A stretch of 19,558 bases of DNA from CAYWHE01 sp964458125 (GTDB lineage Bacteria > Bacteroidota > Bacteroidia > AKYH767-A > OLB10), in the NCBI GenBank assembly GCA_964458125.1, contig CAYWHE010000060.1:1-19558 (forward strand), given 5' to 3'. Each line of letters begins with the position of its first letter. Positions within the stretch are counted from its first letter, which is position 1. The position numbers and the translations under genes are program-made. The notes under the pieces were generated by a model. The model did no database searches, had not been told where the DNA came from, and saw nothing but the letters and a program-made list of their open reading frames with translations. Positions 7,515 to 13,633 of the stretch are shown one piece after another.

Positions 7515-7545
7515 GAAAGGTAGATGATTATGCCTGATGTGACAA
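7515..7545 (-). promoter_or_regulatory. Possible promoter of T9SS paralog 2
   Basis: On the minus strand, TTG (7545-7543) is followed after 20 nt by TACCTTTC (7522-7515), one mismatch from TAnnTTTG. The predicted leader to the ATG at 7488 is about 20 nt. It lies in the 180-nt divergent region shared with pyrG. Confidence 0.4.
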
Positions 7546-7617
7546 GAAAAATCAGCCGGATTTATCAACAATTTGAAAGGTTGACAAAAATCAGATCGGA
7601 ATTCAGGCCCAAAAAAG

Positions 7618-7625
7618 TAACTTTG
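7618..7625 (+). promoter_or_regulatory. Bacteroidota -7 box upstream of pyrG
   Basis: TAACTTTG is a perfect match to TAnnTTTG and sits 43 nt before the pyrG ATG. A TTTG -33 element at about 19 nt spacing is not evident. Confidence 0.5.
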
Positions 7626-7668
7626 CGGGACGCTTTTGTCAAGACCTTTGCTGAAACCCTTCTTCTTT

Positions 7669-9306
7669 ATGAGCGCAGTTAAATATATTTTTGTCACTGG
7701 TGGTGTTACCTCATCGCTTGGAAAAGGAATCATCTCCGCTTCCCTCGCCAAGTTACTGCAGGCCAGGGGGTATAAAACAACCATCCAGAAACTGGATCCC
7801 TACATCAACATCGATCCGGGAACGCTGAACCCCTATGAGCATGGCGAATGTTATGTCACCGATGACGGTGCCGAAACGGATCTGGACCTCGGGCATTACG
7901 AACGTTTTCTGAACACCCCCACTTCACAGGCCAACAATGTCACCACCGGACGAATATACCAGACCGTGATTAACAAGGAGCGGGAAGGGGCCTACCTCGG
8001 TAAAACCGTACAGGTGATCCCGCACATTACTGATGAAATAAAAAGGAGCATACAATTGCTGGGCGAAACCGGCAATTTTGAAATCGTCATTACTGAAATT
8101 GGCGGTACGGTTGGTGATATTGAATCCCTGCCCTATATCGAGGCTGTGCGCCAGCTGATATGGGAAATGGGATCCAATTGTTGTGTCATTCACCTCACCC
8201 TGCTTCCCTACCTGGCCACCACCGGTGAACTGAAAACCAAACCCACCCAGCACTCGGTAAAAATGTTGCTGGAATATGGCATTCAACCCGACATTCTCGT
8301 CTGCCGGTCGGAAAAGCCGGTTAATACTGAAATCAGGAGAAAAATCGCCCTTTTTTGCAACGTCAACATCAATGCCGTTATCGAATCGATTGATGCCACG
8401 ACCATCTATGACGTGCCCCTGATGATGCTGAAGGAACAACTGGATAAAGTGGTGCTGGGTAAATTAAAGCTGCCCTTAAAGCAGGAACCCGATATGGAAA
8501 GCTGGAAAAGTTTTCTGGGCAAACTGAAAAATCCGACTTCGGAAGTGAAGATCGGCCTGGTGGGTAAATACATCGAACTGAAGGATGCCTATAAATCCAT
8601 TTCCGAGGCCCTGATTCATGCAGGTGTCAGCAATGAATGCAAGGTGGCGGTGGACTGGATCCACAGTGAAAAAATCGATGAAAGCAATGTCCATGATAAG
8701 CTGAAGGGGCTTCACGGTATTCTGGTGGCTCCTGGTTTTGGCGACAGGGGAATAGAAGGAAAGGTGACGGCCATCCGTTACGCCCGTGAAAACAGGATTC
8801 CGTTTTTCGGCATATGCCTCGGAATGCAATGTGCCGTGATCGAGTTCAGCCGGAATATCCTTGGAATGGAGGATGCCCATTCCACCGAAATGAACAGGGA
8901 AACCAGCCACCCGGTCATCGACATCATGGAAGGGCAGAAGGACATTACGCGGAAAGGCGGCACCATGCGCCTGGGTGAATATCCCTGCAACATTGCCAAA
9001 GGCACCCGGGCGCACCAGGTCTATGGCAAATCCAAAGTGATGGAGAGGCACCGTCACCGCTTTGAATTCAATAACGAATACCTCAGCCGTTTTGAAGAGG
9101 CCGGTATGACGGCTTCCGGTATCAACCCCAATGAAAACCTGGTGGAAATAATCGAGTTAAAAAATCATCCCTGGTTTATCGGTGTTCAGTTCCACCCGGA
9201 ATATAAAAGCACGGTTGAAAATCCCCATCCTCTTTTTGTGCGTTTTGTGAAGGCGGCCATGGATTTTGCCAGGACCCCCGAACCCCAGCGACAGGAATAT
9301 GTATGA
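7669..9306 (+). CDS. pyrG: CTP synthase (glutamine hydrolysing)
   Basis: This enzyme converts UTP to CTP with ATP and glutamine, the last step of pyrimidine nucleotide synthesis. The N-terminal synthase domain (about 1-265) shows FVTGGVTSSLGKGI at 8-21, LDPYINIDPGTLNP at 42-55, HGECYVTDDGAETDLDLGHY at 58-77 and EIGGTVGDIES at 143-153. The C-terminal class I glutamine amidotransferase domain (about 293-535) has the nucleophile Cys383 in GICLGMQ, with His509 and Glu511 in QFHPEYKS completing the triad. The ATG at 7669 is chosen over an in-frame TTG at 7636. It gives the standard MSAVKYIFVTGG start and a length of 545 aa, equal to the E. coli enzyme. There is no strong Shine-Dalgarno sequence. 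The stop codon lies 3 nt from the end of the convergent crotonase gene. Confidence 0.97.
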   Translation: MSAVKYIFVTGGVTSSLGKGIISASLAKLLQARGYKTTIQKLDPYINIDPGTLNPYEHGECYVTDDGAETDLDLGHYERFLNTPTSQANNVTTGRIYQTVINKEREGAYLGKTVQVIPHITDEIKRSIQLLGETGNFEIVITEIGGTVGDIESLPYIEAVRQLIWEMGSNCCVIHLTLLPYLATTGELKTKPTQHSVKMLLEYGIQPDILVCRSEKPVNTEIRRKIALFCNVNINAVIESIDATTIYDVPLMMLKEQLDKVVLGKLKLPLKQEPDMESWKSFLGKLKNPTSEVKIGLVGKYIELKDAYKSISEALIHAGVSNECKVAVDWIHSEKIDESNVHDKLKGLHGILVAPGFGDRGIEGKVTAIRYARENRIPFFGICLGMQCAVIEFSRNILGMEDAHSTEMNRETSHPVIDIMEGQKDITRKGGTMRLGEYPCNIAKGTRAHQVYGKSKVMERHRHRFEFNNEYLSRFEEAGMTASGINPNENLVEIIELKNHPWFIGVQFHPEYKSTVENPHPLFVRFVKAAMDFARTPEPQRQEYV

Positions 9307-9309
9307 GGG

Positions 9310-10077
9310 TTACCTTGTCCCTGATTTAAATGCATGGATGGCCTTTCGCGTAAAATCCGAAAGCACCAGTTTTCCGCTGATGCCGGCACGTTCATGCAAA
9401 AGTTCATCCCAGTTTTCCGTTCCTTTCCAGCAAATGGCCTTTAGCATCTGCATGGCTTCGGGGTTGCTGGCCGCCAGTTTATTGGACAATGCCCCGATGG
9501 CGGAATCCATGTCGCTGACCGTTTCAAAAAGACCGGCATAAAGTCCTTTTTCCCTGGCCCAGGCGGCTGTTTGCCACTCGGTGGCGTTGATGGACATCGC
9601 GGAGAATGCAGTTGTTCCGATTTTACGTTCAACGGCCGGACCAACCACAAAAGGCCCGATGCCGACAGCCAGCTCACTTAATTTAACGGAGGCCGCAGAA
9701 ACGGCAAACGTATAGTCGGCGGCACTGGCCAGACCAACACCTCCGCCGACGGCTTTTCCCTGGACCCGGCACAGGATGAATTTAGGGGCTTTCCGCATGG
9801 CATTGATGACGTCCGCGAATCCGGAAAAAAAATAAGTTCCCTGCTCCAGGGTTTCAATGGATATCAGTTCATCGAATGAGGCGCCGGCGCAAAAGGCTTT
9901 TTCTCCTTCACTTTCCAGGATGATGACCCTGGCGTCCGGGTTCCGGCCCATGGTGGTGATGGCTTTTGCCAGTTCGCGCAGGAGGGTTCCGGGAAGCGAG
10001 TTGCTTTGGGGGTGGAAAAAAGTGACTTTCCCGATGCCTTCCGCAATGGAGGTGGTTACTGTTCCGTTGACCGTCAT
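9310..10077 (-). CDS. Enoyl-CoA hydratase/isomerase (crotonase) family protein of the paa-linked operon
   Basis: This 255-aa crotonase-fold protein is the last gene of the operon that starts with paaZ, 7 nt after the thioesterase stop. The oxyanion-hole segment AFCAGAS (61-67) and the second one, GKAVGGGVGLASAAD (107-121), are present. Of the two glutamates used by classical hydratases, the one in the P-E motif is kept (Glu135 in LSELAVGIGP). The other, normally in G-G-G-C-E-L-A, is replaced by Gly115. This fits an isomerase or a specialised hydratase better than a standard enoyl-CoA hydratase. The operon context suggests a step after ring epoxidation in phenylacetyl-CoA catabolism, where PaaF and PaaG are both crotonases. 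Which of the two it replaces, if either, cannot be told from the sequence. Confidence 0.85.
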   Translation of the reverse strand: MTVNGTVTTSIAEGIGKVTFFHPQSNSLPGTLLRELAKAITTMGRNPDARVIILESEGEKAFCAGASFDELISIETLEQGTYFFSGFADVINAMRKAPKFILCRVQGKAVGGGVGLASAADYTFAVSAASVKLSELAVGIGPFVVGPAVERKIGTTAFSAMSINATEWQTAAWAREKGLYAGLFETVSDMDSAIGALSNKLAASNPEAMQMLKAICWKGTENWDELLHERAGISGKLVLSDFTRKAIHAFKSGTR

Positions 10078-10084
10078 GATGCGT

Positions 10085-10510
10085 TCAGGGTTTATCCAGG
10101 ATCGCTACGGTGATCCGGCTCACGCAAATCAGCTGATCTTCCTGGTTGGTAATTTTTATTTCCCAGACATGGGTGCTTCTCCCGATGTGCAGCGGACGGG
10201 TAATGCCGTAAACAAGACCCCGCTTTGCTCCGCGTATATGGTTGGCGTTAATCTCAAGCCCGACACATTGTTTTTTCTCCCTGTCTATGCAAAGCCACGC
10301 CCCGATGCTGCCGAGGGTTTCGGCCAGCGTTGCCGATGCCCCGCCATGCAACCGGCCGTCCGGCTGAATAGTCCTTTCGTCCACCGGCATGGTAGCCGTT
10401 AAAAAATCATCTCCTATCTCCGTAAATACAATTCCGAGATGCCCGGCCATAAGGTCGTGGGTCATCCCGTTGAGTTCCGCTATTGACAAAGGCAACTTCC
10501 AGATGCCCAT
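10085..10510 (-). CDS. Hotdog-fold acyl-CoA thioesterase, YdiI/EntH (MenI-like) type
   Basis: This 141-aa single-domain hotdog protein strongly resembles E. coli YdiI and EntH. It has an N-terminal IW-K, IGDDFLTATMPVDERTIQPD at 32-51, the catalytic-loop segment LHGGASATLAETLGSIGAWL at 54-73 and GLEINANHIR at 84-93. It ends with PLHIGRSTHVWEIKI, then SRITVAIL. His55 and Glu64 correspond to the catalytic His and Glu of this subgroup, and Gln49 is also present. PaaI, the usual thioesterase of paa clusters, has an Asp where this protein has Glu64, so this is not canonical PaaI. It is 8 nt downstream of the 148-aa gene and 7 nt upstream of the crotonase gene. A likely role is hydrolysis of stalled aromatic CoA intermediates to free CoA. 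Dihydroxynaphthoyl-CoA hydrolysis in menaquinone synthesis remains an alternative. Confidence 0.85.
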   Translation of the reverse strand: MGIWKLPLSIAELNGMTHDLMAGHLGIVFTEIGDDFLTATMPVDERTIQPDGRLHGGASATLAETLGSIGAWLCIDREKKQCVGLEINANHIRGAKRGLVYGITRPLHIGRSTHVWEIKITNQEDQLICVSRITVAILDKP

Positions 10511-10518
10511 ACACCCGG

Positions 10519-10965
10519 TTAGTTTTTGCTGTATGCAGGAAGTTTGCCTTCCTTGATTAACAGGTTCACTTTTTCCTTGTGTGCATCAAAATCCCCGAAA
10601 CAAAGTGCGGAAAGCATCTGCTGCCGGCTCATGGAAGGGTCGTTAAAGGCCTCTTTGATCTGGCTGGAACAGCGGTCTACGAATTTTTCAAATCGCTCCG
10701 GTGCCCAGATGTATTCGTATTTATGCCAGTCGGGACGGTTCCGGTTGACGTTAAATTCCTTGGGAAGATCCCCCTGGATCACACTTTTTACTTCCAGTCC
10801 CTCGAAGGATTTGGGAAGCTGCCTGTTATCGAAAATCAGCGGCCGCACAATCTGGATGACGTGCTTTTTTCTTTTGGGATCAATGAGGCTGAGGCCCTTT
10901 ACGTGCATGCCCTTTTTCTTCAGGTGCCCGTATTTCAGTTCAAATCGTTTGAGTGTGTCGTACAT
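10519..10965 (-). CDS. Conserved-looking hypothetical protein in the paa operon (148 aa)
   Basis: I do not recognise this family. The predicted protein is soluble, with no signal peptide or membrane segment, and is rich in Lys, Arg, Asp and Glu. It starts MYDTLKRFELKYGHLKKKG, has a hydrophobic strand HVIQIVRPLIF at about 35-45, an acidic/aromatic middle (NRNRPDWHKYEYIWAPERFE, about 75-94) and an amphipathic C-terminal half (FEKFVDRCSSQIKEAF, then MLSALCFGDFDAHKEKVNLL). Gene status is supported by its position. It lies between paaZ (44 nt gap) and the thioesterase gene (8 nt gap), on the same strand, and its composition is more protein-like than the antisense frames over the same stretch. The tight spacing suggests co-expression with paaZ and a role tied to that pathway. 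The function is unknown. Confidence 0.75.
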   Translation of the reverse strand: MYDTLKRFELKYGHLKKKGMHVKGLSLIDPKRKKHVIQIVRPLIFDNRQLPKSFEGLEVKSVIQGDLPKEFNVNRNRPDWHKYEYIWAPERFEKFVDRCSSQIKEAFNDPSMSRQQMLSALCFGDFDAHKEKVNLLIKEGKLPAYSKN

Positions 10966-11009
10966 GGTGGAGATAATTGGTGGTGAAAGTGTATCAGGTT
11001 TGGAAGAAG

Positions 11010-13055
11010 TCAGTTGTTTTCTTTTCGTGCAACAAGGGTTAGAATGGTAGCGAGGGCAACAGTTTCACCGGTCTGGTCATAAACATCAACCAGCCATTTC
11101 ACCACCCCCTGGGCCTGTTCGCCTTCGCGCTTTTCCTTGACGGTTTTTTCCTTCACCGTCAGGCGCACGCCTATCGTGGTTCCGGTATACACAGGCTTGA
11201 TAAAACGCAATTCGTCCAGCCCGTAATTGGCCAGCACCGGTCCTTTCTTTGGATCCACAAATAATCCGGCGGCCGCGGAAATGATGAAATAACCATGCGC
11301 TACACGCGAAGTGAATATCGAACCTTCCAGGGAAGTGACGTCGGTATGGGCGTAAAAATTATCCCCGCTGATGTTGGCGAAGTTGACAATATCGGCCTCC
11401 GTCACGGTACGCTTATGGGTAACCAGTGTTTCCCCGATGACCAGTTCGTCAAAATACTTGCGGAAAGGATGAATGATATCTTCCGTTTGTTTGGCTCCCA
11501 TCAGGTAAGTTTGGGTGATTTTTGACAACGTGGTCGGGGAGCCTTGTATGGCGGTGCGCTGCATGTAATGAAAGATGCCGCGAATGCCACCCATTTCTTC
11601 ACCTCCTCCGGCTCTTCCCGGTCCGCCATGAACAAGGTGAGGAAGCGGTGAGCCATGCCCCGTGGATTCGCCGGCTGCAGCGGCATTCATGATGTATATA
11701 CGGCCATGCATGCAGGCTGTATTCAGTACGATTTCTCTGGCAAAATCATCATCTGCGGTAAAAACAGAACCAACCAGGCTGCCTTTTCCCATCTTGGCCA
11801 GTTCAGCTGCTTCTGCGGCTGTGGAATAGGGCATCACCGTACTCACCGGGCCGAAGGCTTCAATGCGGTGGGGTTCCGTTTTTTTCAGGGGATCATGACA
11901 ATAGAGGAGCATGGAAGGCATGAAGGCACCCTTATTCTTATCCGCTCCCATCACTTCAAAACTATCGTAGTTGCCATGGGCAAGTTCACATACCCGAAGC
12001 AGTTCATCCACTTTCCCTCTGACATCTTTAACCTGTTCCTTGCTGGCTAAAGGCCCCATCCGAACCCCTTCAAAAGAAGGATCACCGATAATGTTGGTTT
12101 TCAGCCGCTCACTGAGGGCTCTGACCACGGTGTCGGCAATGGCAGATGGCACAAGGATTCTCCGGATAGCCGTGCACTTCTGACCGGCTTTGGTGGTCAT
12201 TTCCCGCACTACTTCCCGGATGAAAAGCCTGAATTCTTCCTTGTCAGCGGTGGCATCCGGTCCGAGAATGGCGCAGTTCAGGGAATCGGCCTCCATATTA
12301 AACCGGACGGAATTGTCGATAATGGCCTTGGTTTGTTTTAACTTTTTGCCTGTCTCCGCACTTCCGGTAAAGGTTACCACATCCTGGCAGGTCACCAGGT
12401 CAAGCAGGTTTCCCGTACTTCCGCAGATCAGTTGCAGGGCGCCGGCCGGAAGGATATTGGAAGCGATGATTTCACGAACCATCAGCTCGGTCAGGTAGGA
12501 GGTGGAGGTAGCCGGTTTGACGATGGCGGGAACTCCGGCCAGGAAATTGACGGCTATTTTTTCCAGCATGCCCCAGCAGGGAAAATTAAAGGCGTTGATA
12601 TGAATGGCAACGCCTTCCAGGGGTACGCAAATATGATGGCCGGTAAAGGTTCCGCCTTTGGAAATGTTCTCCTGTTTACCGTCTACGTAAAAAGTTTCAT
12701 TGGGCAATTCCCTTCTTCCTTTGCTGGCATAAACGAACAGGTTCCCGATACCGCCTTCAATATCCACCCAGGAGTCGCTTTTGGTGGCACCGGTTGCAGC
12801 CGAGAGGGTATAAAACAATTCTTTTTTATTGTTCAGATAAAGGGCCAGTGCCTTCAGCATCAACGCCCGTTCGTGAAAAGTCATCTTACGCAGGGCCGGA
12901 CCGCCTGTTTGACGGGCATGGTCCATCATGGCTTTGAAATCTACCCCTTCGCTGCTTGCAATGGCAATTTCTGCACCGGTAACCGCATGAAACAATGCCG
13001 TTCCCGGTCCGCTGCCTTCCACCCAGCGACCTGCTGCAAAACTTTTTAATTTCAT
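11010..13055 (-). CDS. paaZ: PaaZ: oxepin-CoA hydrolase / 3-oxo-5,6-dehydrosuberyl-CoA semialdehyde dehydrogenase
   Basis: This 681-aa fusion has the same length as E. coli PaaZ. The N-terminal aldehyde dehydrogenase domain (about 1-525) shows INAFNFPCWGMLEKI at 153-167, TFTGSAETGKKLK at 228-240, the general base Glu255 in NMEADSLN and the nucleophile Cys294 in GQKCTAIRR. The C-terminal MaoC-like hotdog domain (about 530-678) has VTEADIVNFANISGDNFYAH at 551-570, with the hydratase pair Asp565 and His570, then RVAHGYFIISAAAGLF. Both active sites are intact. In aerobic phenylacetate catabolism the hotdog half opens oxepin-CoA and the dehydrogenase half oxidises the resulting aldehyde, which prevents a dead-end condensation. 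The gene is first in a four-gene minus-strand operon and has a near-consensus promoter. The epoxidase paaABCDE and ligase paaK are not in the window. Confidence 0.95.
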   Translation of the reverse strand: MKLKSFAAGRWVEGSGPGTALFHAVTGAEIAIASSEGVDFKAMMDHARQTGGPALRKMTFHERALMLKALALYLNNKKELFYTLSAATGATKSDSWVDIEGGIGNLFVYASKGRRELPNETFYVDGKQENISKGGTFTGHHICVPLEGVAIHINAFNFPCWGMLEKIAVNFLAGVPAIVKPATSTSYLTELMVREIIASNILPAGALQLICGSTGNLLDLVTCQDVVTFTGSAETGKKLKQTKAIIDNSVRFNMEADSLNCAILGPDATADKEEFRLFIREVVREMTTKAGQKCTAIRRILVPSAIADTVVRALSERLKTNIIGDPSFEGVRMGPLASKEQVKDVRGKVDELLRVCELAHGNYDSFEVMGADKNKGAFMPSMLLYCHDPLKKTEPHRIEAFGPVSTVMPYSTAAEAAELAKMGKGSLVGSVFTADDDFAREIVLNTACMHGRIYIMNAAAAGESTGHGSPLPHLVHGGPGRAGGGEEMGGIRGIFHYMQRTAIQGSPTTLSKITQTYLMGAKQTEDIIHPFRKYFDELVIGETLVTHKRTVTEADIVNFANISGDNFYAHTDVTSLEGSIFTSRVAHGYFIISAAAGLFVDPKKGPVLANYGLDELRFIKPVYTGTTIGVRLTVKEKTVKEKREGEQAQGVVKWLVDVYDQTGETVALATILTLVARKENN

Positions 13056-13103
13056 CTAGCTAAGTAGCTGTTTGTGTAAATGTTAAGAAAATTTATGGGT
13101 AGG

Positions 13104-13134
13104 CAAAGATAGGCTTAAATAAGCGCTGATCAAA
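13104..13134 (-). promoter_or_regulatory. Consensus Bacteroidota promoter of the paaZ operon
   Basis: On the minus strand, TTTG (13134-13131) is followed by exactly 19 nt and then TATCTTTG (13111-13104). This reproduces the phylum consensus TTTG-N19-TAnnTTTG in full. Transcription should begin about 40 nt before the paaZ ATG at 13055. No clear operator palindrome for a PaaR/PaaX-type repressor was recognised next to it. Confidence 0.8.
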
Positions 13135-13282
13135 GCTTTTTTTTTGAGAATAATAAGACCGCAAAATTCAGGAACAGGAAAAGATCACGGAAAAGCAAAT
13201 TAAAAAGGGGGAATGCCAATAACGGCAGTTTAATGAGGAGGGAAATTCCTTCCTGTGCAGATGATTATTGTCCTGGGAAAAA

Positions 13283-13534
13283 TCATTCATCCCGGGTCTG
13301 CGGGGTCAACAGGCCATCTATTTTGGCCGCCAGGGTTCTGTCCTTTTCCGTTACAATACCACCGGCGTCATGGGTGTTCAACCTGATTTCTACCCGGTTA
13401 TAGACGTTCCTCCAGTCCGGGTGATGGTTCATTTTCTCGGCCAGGAGGGCCACCCGGGTCATAAAGGCGAAGGCCTCTGAAAAATCACGGAAGCGGAATG
13501 TCCGGACCAATGCATTCATTTCTTCTTTCCACAT
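13283..13534 (-). CDS. 4a-hydroxytetrahydrobiopterin dehydratase (pterin-4a-carbinolamine dehydratase)
   Basis: This is an 83-aa enzyme that dehydrates 4a-hydroxytetrahydropterin so the cofactor of aromatic amino acid hydroxylases can be recycled. The family signature is complete: EKMNHHPDW at 33-41, with His37, His38 and Pro39, Tyr45 in NVYNRV, His55 in NTHDAGG and Asp65 in VTEKDRTLA. The frame is open to an ATG at 13606. The internal ATG at 13534 is preferred because it yields MWKEEMNALVRTFRFRDF, the usual beginning of Bacteroidota members, while the extra 24 residues look unlike the family. The gene lies between the macroglobulin gene and the paaZ operon on the same strand. No phenylalanine hydroxylase gene is in the window, so its partner is unknown. 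Confidence 0.92.
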   Translation of the reverse strand: MWKEEMNALVRTFRFRDFSEAFAFMTRVALLAEKMNHHPDWRNVYNRVEIRLNTHDAGGIVTEKDRTLAAKIDGLLTPQTRDE

Positions 13535-13589
13535 GTCTGATGATTTGGAATGGTTCTGTTGGACTGGCAGGAAAATACTGCCTGTCCGG

Positions 13590-13619
13590 TATATGTAGTA
13601 TGGCATTTATAAACGCAAA
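13590..13619 (-). promoter_or_regulatory. Weak possible promoter before the pterin dehydratase gene
   Basis: On the minus strand, TTTG (13619-13616) is followed after 18 nt by TACATATA (13597-13590). The second box shares only part of the -7 consensus. If real, it would give a leader of about 50 nt to the ATG at 13534, supporting the shorter start. The alternative is read-through from the macroglobulin gene, as no terminator is seen between them. Confidence 0.25.
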
Positions 13620-13633
13620 GCCTGAAACCGGGA

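Noticed and set aside
7636..7668. TTG at 7636 as the pyrG start
   Set aside because: It adds 11 residues not found in CTP synthases. The ATG at 7669 gives the standard N-terminus and 545-aa length.
7924..9057. Two minus-strand open frames (171 and 193 codons) opposite pyrG
   Set aside because: Both lie entirely within pyrG, whose motifs are complete. Their translations show no family features.
10526..11050. Plus-strand open frames of 174 and 135 codons opposite the 148-aa hypothetical gene
   Set aside because: The minus-strand frame fits the operon spacing and has a charged, soluble protein-like composition. The + frames are Ser/Cys/Phe-rich in a way typical of antisense translations.
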